Positions 54,345 through 63,437 of a DNA stretch of 64,000 bases are shown piece by piece (position 1 is the first letter of the stretch; every line of letters starts with the position of its first letter). The notes beneath the pieces are model-generated. The model had not been told where the DNA came from. It worked only from the letters and a program-made list of their open reading frames with translations, and did no database searches. The stretch lies in assembly GCF_000317305.3 (NCBI RefSeq), contig NC_023036.2, forward strand, positions 558,001 to 622,000. The letters are read 5' to 3'. The position numbers and the translations under genes are program-made. This DNA is from Mycolicibacterium neoaurum VKM Ac-1815D. Lineage in GTDB: Bacteria > Actinomycetota > Actinomycetes > Mycobacteriales > Mycobacteriaceae.

Positions 54345-54388
54345 ATTTTGCACGTAATCTCGTCCGGGGTCAAAGGCATGATGGAGCC

Positions 54389-55213
54389 ATGACCGTCGAT
54401 GTGGCCGCCTACTTCGCCCGGGTCGGGTACTCCGGCGATGGCGCGCCCACCCTGGATACGCTGCAGGTTCTGCACGCCGCACACAACCGGAGCATCCCGT
54501 TCGAGAACCTCGATCCGGTGCTGGGCACACCCGTGGTGGACCTCGGTGCCGACGCGTTGTTCGCCAAACTGGTCGACCGCCGCCGCGGCGGATACTGCTA
54601 CGAGCAGAACGGACTGTTCGGCTACGTCCTCGAGGCGCTCGGGTTCGGGGTGGCGCGGCTGACCGGCCGCGTGGTGTGGATGCAGGAACCGGGCGCTGCG
54701 CTGCCTGCCGAAACGCACAACGTGCTCGCCGTGAGCGTCCCCGGGCGTGACGGTCGCTACCTGTGTGACGTGGGGTTCGGCGGCCAGACGCTGTCGTCAC
54801 CGATCCGGTTGGAGGCCGGACCCGTGCAACAGACCCGGCATGAGCCCTACCGCCTGGTCGCCACCAGTCCTGATGCCTTGCGGCTGGAGGCCTTGGTGCG
54901 CGAGAAGTGGCAGGCCCTGTACGTCTTCACCACCGAGCCGCGACCGCGCATCGATCTGGAGGTCGGCAGCTGGTACGTCTCGACCTACCCGAAGTCGGTG
55001 TTCGTCGCCGGGTTGTCGGCAGCTCTGGTGACCGACGACGCGCGCTGGAACCTACGCGGCAGACAGCTCGCCGTGCACGGCAAGGGCGGCACCGAACGCA
55101 TCGACCTCGCCGGGGCCGACGAGGTCGTCGATCAGCTGGTGCACCGGTTCGGGCTGGATCTCACCGGCCTCGGCGATGTGGCGGCCGGCATCAGTCGCGT
55201 GCTGGGGAACTGA
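54389..55213 (+). CDS. nat: Arylamine N-acetyltransferase
   Basis: 274 residues with the complete NAT triad in the usual places: Cys70 (RRGGYCYEQNG), His110 (AETHNVLAV) and Asp127 (CDVGFGG). NATs use acetyl- or propionyl-CoA to acetylate arylamines; the mycobacterial enzyme is linked to cholesterol breakdown and to isoniazid. ATG 54389, downstream of a KstR-like box shared with the divergent operon. It stands outside any cholesterol cluster here. Its 3' end overlaps a convergent acyl-CoA dehydrogenase by 23 bases. Confidence 0.94.
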   Translation: MTVDVAAYFARVGYSGDGAPTLDTLQVLHAAHNRSIPFENLDPVLGTPVVDLGADALFAKLVDRRRGGYCYEQNGLFGYVLEALGFGVARLTGRVVWMQEPGAALPAETHNVLAVSVPGRDGRYLCDVGFGGQTLSSPIRLEAGPVQQTRHEPYRLVATSPDALRLEALVREKWQALYVFTTEPRPRIDLEVGSWYVSTYPKSVFVAGLSAALVTDDARWNLRGRQLAVHGKGGTERIDLAGADEVVDQLVHRFGLDLTGLGDVAAGISRVLGN

Positions 55214-56177
55214 CGAACACATCCCATGGGTCGGCGGCATCCAGCGCCCAGCGGCCCAGCCGGCGTGCATGGGACGCGGTGCTGCCGAACTCATCGGCCC
55301 AGCTACGCGCCCGCATGGTGACCGACCACAGCGGATGCTCGATGGTGACCCCGATGGCGCCGTGCAGCTGGTGTGCGATCGTCGTCACCGGTGTGGTGGC
55401 GCGGCCGACGGCCACCTTCGCCACCGTCACCGCGTAGTCGGCGCGGGGATCGGCGAAACCGTACTCGGTGACCGCGGCGGTCGCCAGATCTGTTGCCGCC
55501 CTGGCCTGTTCGATTTCACCGGCCATCGATGCCAGCGAATGTTGGACGGCTTGGAACTTGCTCAACGCCCGGCCGAACTGCACCCGGTCGGAGGTGTGTG
55601 CCACCGTCAGCCCCAACGCCGCGTCCAGTGCCCCGACGATCTGCACACAGCGGGCCCACGCGCCGCGGCGCATCAACTCTTCGAGCGCCGAGGCATCGAG
55701 GCGGGTCTGCCCAGGGGCCGCGTAGCGCAGCGTGCCGCGTGGTTCACCGCCCAGGTTGTGCCCGGTGGTGAGTTCGGGATCGTCGATCCACCCGATGTGC
55801 AGCCCGTCGTCGGTGCGTGCGGCGAGCAGGATCGCCGCATCCTCGGGCCACGGCACATCGCGTGCGACGCCGTCGGTGCCGATGGCGATCGTCAGGGGCC
55901 CATCCGGCGCATCGAGTCCCGCCTGCCCGGCCAGCCAACCCGCCAGCAGATCGGTCTCGGCGACCGGCACGGCCGCGGCATGGCGGGCCAGTCCGGCCAG
56001 CACCACCGCGGCCTCGGCGGGTCCGGCGTCCTGTTCGGTGGTCAGCCGGGCCAGCCCGGTCTCTTCCATATCCCGCCACAGATCGGCGTCGAAGGTCTCC
56101 GGTAACCGGCGGTTGCCGAACCGGGCCTGTGCCGCCTTGGTGCCGATATCGTCGACCAGTTGCGTGAGCTCATCCAC
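55191..56177 (-). CDS. Acyl-CoA dehydrogenase, small partner subunit
   Basis: 328 residues with a shortened acyl-CoA dehydrogenase fold. VDELTQLVDDIG begins the helical domain, and RVQFGRALSKFQAVQHSLA and QLHGAIGVTIEHPLWSVTMRARS mark the C-terminal helices. It lacks the GGTNE segment found in its partner. GTG 56177 overlaps the stop of the partner gene by one base. It is likely the partner of a two-subunit FadE heterotetramer, as in ChsE1-ChsE2. Confidence 0.85.
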   Translation of the reverse strand: MDELTQLVDDIGTKAAQARFGNRRLPETFDADLWRDMEETGLARLTTEQDAGPAEAAVVLAGLARHAAAVPVAETDLLAGWLAGQAGLDAPDGPLTIAIGTDGVARDVPWPEDAAILLAARTDDGLHIGWIDDPELTTGHNLGGEPRGTLRYAAPGQTRLDASALEELMRRGAWARCVQIVGALDAALGLTVAHTSDRVQFGRALSKFQAVQHSLASMAGEIEQARAATDLATAAVTEYGFADPRADYAVTVAKVAVGRATTPVTTIAHQLHGAIGVTIEHPLWSVTMRARSWADEFGSTASHARRLGRWALDAADPWDVFVSSPARD

Positions 56178-57331
56178 TAGCGAACCCCCAGTCCCCGGGC
56201 GATGACTCCGCGCAGCACCTCGTTGGTGCCGCCGCGCAGGGTGAACATGGGCGAATGTTGCCGGGCCGTGGCCAGCACCGCGCGTAGCCGCTCGGCCGCC
56301 GCGTCGTCGCTGACGTAGTCGATCAACTCGGCGCACAGCTCCACCGACTGCTGCTCGAAACGGGTACCCAGATCCTTGACCAGTGCCGCCCGCGTTGCCG
56401 CATCCTCACCGGCGGACAGCGCTCGGGCCACCGAGACCGACAATTGGCGCAGCGCCATCGCGCGGCCGAGCAGGTCGCCGACCTCGGCGGCGGTGCGATC
56501 GTCGACGGTCTGTTGGCCGAGCGACCGGATGACGTCGATGACGAGCGTCGCGGTGGACAGGATGCGTTCCGGTCCGCTGCGCTCGAAGCCCAGTTCGGCG
56601 GTCACCTGGTGCCATCCGTCGCCGATCTCGCCGAGCACGTCGGCATCGGCGACGCGCACCTCGTCGAAGGTGACCTCGTTGAAGTGATGGTGCCCGTCGA
56701 GGGTGATGATCGGGCTGATGGTCACACCGGGGGAGTCCAGCGCGACGATGAACTGGCTGAACCCGGCGTGCCGGTGGTCGGGATCCAGCGCGCTGGTGCG
56801 GGCCAGCACGATCGCGAAATGTGCGCGGTGCCCGCCGCTGGTCCACACCTTGGTGCCGTTGATGGCCCACCCGCCATCGACCCGGGTCGCCTTGGTGGCG
56901 GTCGCGGCCAGATCGGACCCCGCACCGTGTTCACTCATCCCGATCGCCGAGTACAACGTGCCCGCGGCGATTCCGGGTAGCAGGCGACGGCGCTGCTCCT
57001 CGGTGCCGTAGGTCAGCAGTGACGGCGCCACTTGCCGGTCGGCGAACCAGTGCGCGGCCACCGGGGCGCCGGCGCCGAGCAGTTCCTCGGTCACCACGTA
57101 CCGGTGCAGGAAGCCCAGACCGTGCCCGCCGTACTCGGTCGGGATCGTCAACCCGACGAAGCCCGCGTCGGCCAGCCGCTCACTGAACGCGGCATCCCAA
57201 CTCGTCAGCCAGGAGTCGATCTCGGGTTGCCAGCCGAACGTGTCTCTGTCGGCCACCAGGAACTGCCGGACCGTGGACCTCAACTCGGCCAGGTCCCCGT
57301 CGTTGGCGCACAGCGCATCGAATTCACTCAC
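56177..57331 (-). CDS. Acyl-CoA dehydrogenase, catalytic partner subunit
   Basis: 384 residues from GTG 57331. A full-length fold: GLTIPTEYGGHGLGFLHRYV, IGMSEHGAGSDLAATATKA, GTKVWTSGGHRAHF and the C-terminal LRGGTNEVLRGVIARGLG. Together with the overlapping downstream subunit it probably oxidises a CoA-linked acyl chain. The heterodimer arrangement is often linked to steroid or branched-chain acids. The upstream 71-base gap to the AraC-like gene holds only half of a KstR-like site (TAGAAC). Confidence 0.88.
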   Translation of the reverse strand: MSEFDALCANDGDLAELRSTVRQFLVADRDTFGWQPEIDSWLTSWDAAFSERLADAGFVGLTIPTEYGGHGLGFLHRYVVTEELLGAGAPVAAHWFADRQVAPSLLTYGTEEQRRRLLPGIAAGTLYSAIGMSEHGAGSDLAATATKATRVDGGWAINGTKVWTSGGHRAHFAIVLARTSALDPDHRHAGFSQFIVALDSPGVTISPIITLDGHHHFNEVTFDEVRVADADVLGEIGDGWHQVTAELGFERSGPERILSTATLVIDVIRSLGQQTVDDRTAAEVGDLLGRAMALRQLSVSVARALSAGEDAATRAALVKDLGTRFEQQSVELCAELIDYVSDDAAAERLRAVLATARQHSPMFTLRGGTNEVLRGVIARGLGVR

Positions 57332-57402
57332 CGATCGCCAAGTCTAGAACCAGCAGGAAATGTCATGGTCGCCGCGGCCGCCCTGGCAATACGCTCCGAG
57401 AC

Positions 57403-58305
57403 GTGAATGCCCCTCGGCGTGACCGGTTGCGCGAGCTGCTCGACGCGGTCATCGATGCGCAGAACACCGATGTTGCCGGCATGGCGCGCAGCAGTTTCGC
57501 CTCGGAGTTCCATTTCTCCCGCGAGGTCAGCCGGTTCACCGGTGAGCCACCTGCGGCGTTGCGCCGCCGGGTGATGCTCGAACGTGCGGCCTGGCGGTTA
57601 CAGCGCGGCGCCGGTGTGGCGGCGGTCGCGGTGGCGGAGGGCTGGTCCTCACCGGAAGTGTTCTCCCGGGCCTTCCGGCGTGCGTTCGGGGTGCCGCCCT
57701 CGCAGGCCGACGCCGTCGGGTTCCGGTTGCCGGCACCCAACGGGGTGCACTTCCACCCGCCGGAGTCGCTGTGGCTGGACTCGCCCGGCGATTCCGTCGC
57801 GCCCGATATCTCGTTGCTGATGATCGCCCACGATATCGCCGATACGAGCGAACTCATCGGTATCGCCGCCGGTCTCGCCGAAGAGCAATGGAGACAGCAG
57901 ATTTCCCCCGGACAGGTGGTGCTGGACTGGGACGGGCCGGAACCGAGCGTGGGTGCGGTGCTCGATGCGCTGGTGTGGAGCAAGGAGGTCTGGCTGGCCA
58001 GCATCGAGGGACGCGATCTGCCTACCCGCGCGGGGCAGCGCAGCGCACGTGCGCTGGCCGCCGATCACGACGATATCGCCGCCCGCTGGACGGCGATGGT
58101 GCGCGAGTATGGGGAGCAAGGCAGGTTGGGCGACACCGTCATCGACGCGTTGTGTGATCCGCCCGAGTCGTTCCAGCTGTACGGCATCATCGCCCACGTC
58201 CTGACCTACTCCGCGCATCGCCGGGAACTGGTGCGCACCATGCTTTCCCGCCTCGGTGTCCAGGTGCATCGCGGTGACCCACTGGAATGGATGAGAGGTA
58301 ACTGA
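57403..58305 (+). CDS. AraC-type regulator with C-terminal DinB-like domain
   Basis: 300 residues from GTG 57403. An AraC-type HTH is at residues 1-105 (SSFASEFHFSREVSRFTGEPP, then VAVAEGWSSPEVFSRAFRRAFG). The remainder resembles DinB/YfiT-like four-helix proteins (VVLDWDGPEPSVGAVLDALV, IIAHVLTYSAHRRELVRTML). It starts one base before and in tandem with the dihydrofolate-reductase-like gene, so it may sense an antifolate or toxic compound (inference). Confidence 0.8.
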   Translation: MNAPRRDRLRELLDAVIDAQNTDVAGMARSSFASEFHFSREVSRFTGEPPAALRRRVMLERAAWRLQRGAGVAAVAVAEGWSSPEVFSRAFRRAFGVPPSQADAVGFRLPAPNGVHFHPPESLWLDSPGDSVAPDISLLMIAHDIADTSELIGIAAGLAEEQWRQQISPGQVVLDWDGPEPSVGAVLDALVWSKEVWLASIEGRDLPTRAGQRSARALAADHDDIAARWTAMVREYGEQGRLGDTVIDALCDPPESFQLYGIIAHVLTYSAHRRELVRTMLSRLGVQVHRGDPLEWMRGN

Positions 58306-58306
58306 G

Positions 58307-58852
58307 ATGGCTTGCGTGTATTTCACGGCGTCCAGCCTCGACGGGTTCGTCGTCGACGAGCGCGACAGCCTCGACTGGCTGGTGACCCGCGATTTCGATG
58401 CAAAGGGCCCGTTCGGTTATGACACGTTCGCCGAGGGTGTCGGCGCGCTCGCGATGGGCTCGAGCACCTATGAATGGATCGTCGAGAATCACCCGGGCGA
58501 CTGGCCGTATCGGCAGCCCAGTTGGGTGCTGACCAGCCGGGAAGGCGTCGTTGCGCCAGGACGCCCGGTGCGTACGTTCGACGGCGATGTGGCGCAGCTG
58601 TATTCGGTGCTGACCGAGGCGGCCGCCGACAAGGATGTCTGGGTGATGGGCGGCGGCAGGACCGCCGCGCAGTTCGTGGCGGCGGGGCTGGTCGACGAAT
58701 TGGTGGTCACCTACGCGCCGTGCAGTCTCGGTACCGGTGCGCACCTGTTACCGGTGCGTTCGGAGTGGGAACTGGCCGAGGTCGACCGCAACGGTGAGTT
58801 CGTCTGCGCGCGCTGGCTCAGGCGGCCCGATCCGTCCGCGGTGGCCGGCTGA
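58307..58852 (+). CDS. Dihydrofolate reductase-like / RibD C-terminal domain protein
   Basis: 181 residues. The fold is identified by [16 protein letters not shown] at the start, [16 protein letters not shown], and [15 protein letters not shown] with [17 protein letters not shown]. Such YyaP/YwjB-like proteins bind NADPH; their substrates are mostly unknown. It begins one base after the AraC-DinB gene (ATG 58307) and is part of its operon. The last 35 bases overlap a small gene on the other strand. Confidence 0.9.
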   Translation: MACVYFTASSLDGFVVDERDSLDWLVTRDFDAKGPFGYDTFAEGVGALAMGSSTYEWIVENHPGDWPYRQPSWVLTSREGVVAPGRPVRTFDGDVAQLYSVLTEAAADKDVWVMGGGRTAAQFVAAGLVDELVVTYAPCSLGTGAHLLPVRSEWELAEVDRNGEFVCARWLRRPDPSAVAG

Positions 58853-58940
58853 GCGGGTTGCGGCGGCGCATCGTGGGCCGCGGAACGCCGAGCTTCCCGG
58901 TGAATCGACGGCCTGCCACGTTGAGCTCGATCAGCAACAT
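58818..58940 (-). CDS. Small basic hypothetical protein (40 residues)
   Basis: Begins [18 protein letters not shown] and continues [20 protein letters not shown]. The C-terminal half is strongly basic. The reason for calling it is a perfect Shine-Dalgarno AGAAAGGAGG seven bases before ATG 58940. It overlaps the 3' end of the dihydrofolate-reductase-like gene on the opposite strand. Function unknown; it could also be a leader peptide or spurious. Confidence 0.5.
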   Translation of the reverse strand: MLLIELNVAGRRFTGKLGVPRPTMRRRNPLSRPPRTDRAA

Positions 58941-59109
58941 CGGTGCGCCTCCTTTCTGTCTGGTTCAGCTTAGGCAAAGTAACGCCGGCGCACGTCGTGG
59001 CTATTTCGCGTATCGGCAGGTGATCGGTGAACAACTGATGAACATCCGGTCACCGTCGAACCTGACCGTTGGGCGGGACTGCGCGCCGCCGCCGGTTTAT
59101 CCTCACCGG

Positions 59110-60942
59110 ATGGGGCACTACCTTTCCAACGTTCGCGACGTCGAGTTCAACCTCTTCGAGGCGCTCAATCTCGACAAGGTGCTGGCGACCGGCGAGTTCG
59201 GCGACCTCGACGGTGCATCCGTGCGGGAGATGCTGGCCGAGGCCGCACGGCTGTGTGAGGGCCCGATGGCCGAGGCATTCGCCGAAACTGACCGTCAGCC
59301 ACCGACTTTCGATCCCAAGACGCACACCGTGAGTTATCCGGAACCGTTCAAGGCTGCTCTGCAGGCCTGGCAGGACGGTGAGTGGTTCCGGGTTGGGCTC
59401 CACGAGGCCGTCGGCGGGATGCCCGCGCCGGCGGCCCTGACCTGGGCCATCGCCGAGTTCGCGCTCGGCGCCCAGCCCGCGGCCTACATCTGCCATTCCG
59501 GGCCGGTGCTGTCGGACATCGTCTACAGCCTGGGTAACGAGCAGCAGAAGCACTGGGCGACGCTGATGGCCGAGCGCAACTGGGGCGGCACCATGGTGTT
59601 GACCGAACCGGATGCCGGTTCCGATGTCGGCGCCGGCCGCACCAAGGCGACCCAGCAGCCCGATGGCAGTTGGCATCTGGACGGCGTCAAGCGGTTCATC
59701 ACCAACGGCGACACCGGCGACATCTACGAGAACATCGTGCACGCGGTGCTGGCGCGGCCCGCGGGTGCAGGTCCTGGCACCAAGGGCCTTTCGCTGTTCT
59801 TCGTCCCGAAGTTCCTCTTCGATCCGCAGACCGGTGAGATCGGGGAGCGCAACGGGGTGTACGTGACCGGACTGGAACACAAGATGGGTCTCAAGGCCTC
59901 GGCGACCTGCGAGCTGACCTTCGGCCAGCACGGCCGTCCGGCCGTCGGATGGTTGGTCGGCGACGAGCACAGCGGAATCGCGCAGATGTTCAAGATCATC
60001 GAGTATGCGCGGATGATGGTCGGCACCAAGGCGATCGCGACCCTGTCGACCGGTTATCTGAATGCCCTGGAGTACGCCAAGACTCGTGTGCAGGGTGCCG
60101 ATCTGACGCAGATGACCGACAAGACCGCACCGCGGGTGACGATCCTGCACCACCCCGACGTACGGCGATCTCTGTTGACGCAGAAGGCCTATGCCGAGGG
60201 TCTGCGTGCGCTGTATCTCTACACCGCGGCGCACCACGACCCCGTGGTTGCCGAGATCGTCTCCGGCGCCGATCCCGACATGGCGGCTCGGATCAACGAT
60301 CTGCTGCTACCGATCGTCAAGGGTTTCGGTTCGGAGACGGCCTACCGCTACCTGACCGATTCGTTGCAGACCTTCGGCGGATCGGGCTATCTGCAGGACT
60401 ATCCGATCGAGCAGTACATCCGCGACGCCAAGATCGACTCGCTGTACGAGGGCACCACAGCGATCCAGGCGCAGGACTTCTTCTTCCGCAAGATCGCCCG
60501 CGATCAGGGTGCGGCGCTGACCCATCTGCTGGGGCAGGTGCAGTCCTTCCTGGATCGCGAGGATGCCCGCCCGGAACTGGCCGAGGGGCGCGCGGCGCTG
60601 GCGGCGGCGGTCGGCCACGCGCAGGCCATGGTGGGCGCGCTCATCGGGTATCTTGTTGCCTCCCAACAGGAGCCGCGTGAGCTTTACCGCGTGGGCTTGG
60701 GTTCGGTGCCGTTCCTGATGGCCATCGGTGACCTGCTGATCGGCTGGTTGCTGTTGGAGCACGCCGAAATCGCAGCCACCGCACTGGAGTCGGCGTCGGA
60801 TAAGGACCGGGCGTTCTACCAGGGCAAGATCGGGGCCGCCGAGTTCTTCGCCAGACACGTTCTGCCGCGACTGAGTTCGGATCGCGCCGTCATCGAGTCG
60901 GTGCGACTGGACACCATGGAGTTGCCCGAAGAGGCGTTCTAA
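59110..60942 (+). CDS. fadE5: Acyl-CoA dehydrogenase FadE5-like
   Basis: 610 residues with the extended FadE5 form (611 residues in M. tuberculosis, where it is Rv0244c). N-terminal [100 protein letters not shown] and a C-terminal extra helical domain are all characteristic. It oxidises many acyl-CoAs in beta-oxidation. ATG 59110 is chosen from the FadE5 N-terminus; the frame is open further upstream. It stands between the small basic gene and a hairpin. Confidence 0.9.
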   Translation: MGHYLSNVRDVEFNLFEALNLDKVLATGEFGDLDGASVREMLAEAARLCEGPMAEAFAETDRQPPTFDPKTHTVSYPEPFKAALQAWQDGEWFRVGLHEAVGGMPAPAALTWAIAEFALGAQPAAYICHSGPVLSDIVYSLGNEQQKHWATLMAERNWGGTMVLTEPDAGSDVGAGRTKATQQPDGSWHLDGVKRFITNGDTGDIYENIVHAVLARPAGAGPGTKGLSLFFVPKFLFDPQTGEIGERNGVYVTGLEHKMGLKASATCELTFGQHGRPAVGWLVGDEHSGIAQMFKIIEYARMMVGTKAIATLSTGYLNALEYAKTRVQGADLTQMTDKTAPRVTILHHPDVRRSLLTQKAYAEGLRALYLYTAAHHDPVVAEIVSGADPDMAARINDLLLPIVKGFGSETAYRYLTDSLQTFGGSGYLQDYPIEQYIRDAKIDSLYEGTTAIQAQDFFFRKIARDQGAALTHLLGQVQSFLDREDARPELAEGRAALAAAVGHAQAMVGALIGYLVASQQEPRELYRVGLGSVPFLMAIGDLLIGWLLLEHAEIAATALESASDKDRAFYQGKIGAAEFFARHVLPRLSSDRAVIESVRLDTMELPEEAF

Positions 60943-60987
60943 CCTGTTTTACCGAGGGTTATCTGGGCCCGGCTGCCCTGTCTCACC

Positions 60988-61051
60988 TCGCGAGCAGACA
61001 CTTCTACCCCCAAAAGCTTGGGGAATTGGGGGTAGAAGCGTCTGCTCGCGA
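60988..61051. terminator. Long hairpin, likely bidirectional terminator
   Basis: 26-base arms with one A-C mismatch around a 12-base loop (left arm 60988-61013, right arm 61026-61051); the stem contains GCAGACACTTCTACCCCCAA. It lies between convergent fadE5 and aldehyde dehydrogenase genes. Such a stem can end transcription from both sides. The lack of a U-tract is common in mycobacterial terminators. The same stem might be a dispersed repeat. Confidence 0.75.
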
Positions 61052-61061
61052 AAGGAAATGG

Positions 61062-62531
61062 CTACTCCGGGGTGTACCCGAACGGCAGCAGCACGCTCTT
61101 GGACTCGCAGTAGCCGGCGATGCCCTCGGGACCACACTCGCGTCCCACACCGGAGTTCTTGTAGCCGCCGAACGGGGCTCCGGCGTCGAAGGCGTACATG
61201 TTGATTCCGTAGGTACCGGTGCGGATCTGCTTGGCGATCTCGACGGCCTTGGCGAAATCGGTGGTGTACACCGATCCGGCCAGCCCGTACACCGAGTCGT
61301 TGGCGATGCGTACGGCGTCGGCCTCGTCCTCGTAGGGGATCACCACCAGGACCGGTCCGAAGATCTCCTCCTGGGCGATTGTCATCGAGTTGTCGACATC
61401 GGCGAACACGGTGGGCTGGACGAACCAGCCGGTGTCCAGGCCCTCGGGTCGGCCGCCACCGGTGACCAGCCGGGCGCCCTCGTCGAGACCCTTCTTGATG
61501 TACCCCTCGACGCGCTCACGCTGCTTCTCCGAGATCAGCGGGCCCACCATGGAGGCCGGGTCGTCCGGCTGGCCGGCCTGCATGCCTGCCGCCGCGGCGG
61601 CGACCTTCTCGACGACCTCGTCATAACGCGAGCGCGGGGCCAGGATGCGGGTCTGGCCCACACACGCCTGCCCGGAGTTCATCAGCCCGGAGAAGATCAG
61701 CATGGGCAGCGTCGAGTCCAGGTCGGCGTCTTCGAGGATGATCGCCGCGGACTTGCCGCCCAGTTCCAGCGTGCACGGCTTGAGCTTCTCGGCGGCGATC
61801 TTGCCGATCTCCTTGCCGACGGCGCTGGAGCCGGTGAAGGTGTACTTGTCCAGTGCCGGATTGTCGGTCAGCGCGCGGCCGGTCTCGACACCACCGGGCA
61901 CCACCGAGAGCACACCCTCGGGCAGCCCGGCCTCGGCGAACACCTCGGCCATCAGGTTCGTGGTCAGCGGCGTCTCGGCGGCGGGCTTGAGCACGATGGT
62001 GCAGCCGGCCAGCAGTGCCGGGCCCAGCTTGTTGGCGGCCAGGAAGAACGGCACGTTCCAGGCGACGACCGCGCCGACGACCCCGACGGGCTCCTTGAGC
62101 ACCAGCGTCTGGCCGTACAACCCGTCGCGGATCTCCTGCCAGGAGAACTTGTCGGCGCCGGAGGCGTAGAACTGCAGCGTCGACATCGCCGCGCCGAACT
62201 GCATCATGTCCACGATGGTCGGCGGCTGACCGGTCTCCAGCTTGAGCAGGTGCTTGAACTCCTCGGCGCGCGCCTCGATCAGTTCCACCGCCTTGGCCAG
62301 GACGGCCTCGCGCTCCTTGGGCGACATCCGGGGCCACGGGCCCTCGTCGAACGCCTTGCGCGCGGCCTCGCAGGCGGCATCGACATCCGCCTTGGCGGCC
62401 ATCGGAACCTGGCCCACCTTCTGTTCGGTGGCGGGCGAGTAGACCTCGATGACCTCGGCGGTCGACGGTTCGACCCACTGGCCTCCGATGAACAGCTTGT
62501 CCCACGTTGTCTTGAACGCCGTCTGTGTCAT
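61062..62531 (-). CDS. Aldehyde dehydrogenase (Rv0223c-like)
   Basis: 489 residues. NAD(P) site VVAWNVPFFLAANKLGPAL, catalytic Asn included (AWN), FTGSSAVGKEIG, Glu in LELGGKSAAI (near 256) and Cys in SGQACVGQTRIL (near 290) are all intact. It oxidises aldehydes to acids and may follow the alcohol or aldehyde products of lipid breakdown. ATG 62531 (MTQTAF) is chosen; GTG 62540 is in frame. Gene order next to the methyltransferase and glycosyltransferase matches Rv0223c-Rv0225. Confidence 0.93.
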   Translation of the reverse strand: MTQTAFKTTWDKLFIGGQWVEPSTAEVIEVYSPATEQKVGQVPMAAKADVDAACEAARKAFDEGPWPRMSPKEREAVLAKAVELIEARAEEFKHLLKLETGQPPTIVDMMQFGAAMSTLQFYASGADKFSWQEIRDGLYGQTLVLKEPVGVVGAVVAWNVPFFLAANKLGPALLAGCTIVLKPAAETPLTTNLMAEVFAEAGLPEGVLSVVPGGVETGRALTDNPALDKYTFTGSSAVGKEIGKIAAEKLKPCTLELGGKSAAIILEDADLDSTLPMLIFSGLMNSGQACVGQTRILAPRSRYDEVVEKVAAAAAGMQAGQPDDPASMVGPLISEKQRERVEGYIKKGLDEGARLVTGGGRPEGLDTGWFVQPTVFADVDNSMTIAQEEIFGPVLVVIPYEDEADAVRIANDSVYGLAGSVYTTDFAKAVEIAKQIRTGTYGINMYAFDAGAPFGGYKNSGVGRECGPEGIAGYCESKSVLLPFGYTPE

Positions 62532-62577
62532 ACGCGTCACATTACCCAGAAAACACCGAAACGAGAACCTGTTGCAG

Positions 62578-63342
62578 TCAGGGCTGTAGCACCAGCACCA
62601 GATTGCTCACCGTGAACTCCCGAAACCCTGGTACCTCGGTCATCCACCACGCCCATCGTGGGTGGTAGCGGGGAAATGCGGCCACCAGCGCGCCGGTTGA
62701 GCGGCCCCAGCGCAACCCGTCTGCCGCCGAGACCGCGAACAACGACGATCCGTAGTCGTTTTTCGGCCGATGTCCGTGCCTGCGGGCATATCGGTCGGCG
62801 GCCCGCGCTCCGCCCAGATAGTGCGTCAGGCCCATCTCGTGCCCGCCGAACGGCCCGAGCCACACCGTGTAGGACAGCACCACCAACCCACCGGGCCTGG
62901 TGACGCGCAGCATCTCGTTGCCGAGCCGCCACGGTTGCGCGACGTGTTCGGCGACATTGGAGGACAGGCAGATGTCGACGCTGGCGTCGGCGAAGGGCAG
63001 CGCGGTTCCCGAGGCCCGCACGAAGGTCCCCGCGCCGCCCGGTGTCCCGGCGGGACCGGCATGCATCTCGCCGGGGTCTGGTTCGACGCCGATATAGGCC
63101 ATCCCGGCCGCGGTGAACGCCGATGCGAAGTAACCAGGGCCCCCACCGACGTCGATGACGGTGCGGCCGGCGGCGGTGGAGGCGGTCAGGCCCGTCCACA
63201 GATCGGTGACCATGTCCACCGTGTCATCGGCCAGCGCCCCGTAGAAGCGTGCCGGGTCGGACTGTTCGAACCGAAACGAGCTCAGCAGCCCGACGGAGCG
63301 CCGCAGAGTGGCCCGACGGGCGAAAAGGGAGGTGGGCGGCAC
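62578..63342 (-). CDS. SAM-dependent methyltransferase (Rv0224c-like)
   Basis: 254 residues from GTG 63342. Motif I VIDVGGGPGYFASAF near residue 63, acidic IGVEPDPGE (motif II), LPFADASVDICLSSNVAEHV and LRVTRPGGLVVLSY (motif III) define a class I Methyltransf_11 domain. The acceptor is unknown; neighbouring glycosyltransferase suggests a glycan or glycolipid. Divergent from the glycosyltransferase. Confidence 0.9.
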   Translation of the reverse strand: MPPTSLFARRATLRRSVGLLSSFRFEQSDPARFYGALADDTVDMVTDLWTGLTASTAAGRTVIDVGGGPGYFASAFTAAGMAYIGVEPDPGEMHAGPAGTPGGAGTFVRASGTALPFADASVDICLSSNVAEHVAQPWRLGNEMLRVTRPGGLVVLSYTVWLGPFGGHEMGLTHYLGGARAADRYARRHGHRPKNDYGSSLFAVSAADGLRWGRSTGALVAAFPRYHPRWAWWMTEVPGFREFTVSNLVLVLQP

Positions 63343-63437
63343 CTCGTCACCCTAGGTGTTCGGCTCTCGCAGGGGCCTGGCCACCGGCTTTCCCGCAGGT
63401 TCGACCGCAGGCGTGCGCAGGCTAGGCTGGCCGGGTT

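Noticed and set aside
58969..58984. TTAGGCAAAGTAAC-like sequence upstream of fadE5, resembling an iron (IdeR) box
   Set aside because: Only the first five bases fit the consensus; the dyad is not there.
60939..60952. TCTAACCTGTTTTA fits the loose KstR consensus at the end of fadE5
   Set aside because: It overlaps the stop codon of fadE5 and lies ahead of a terminator between convergent genes; the arms are not symmetrical, so chance is more likely.
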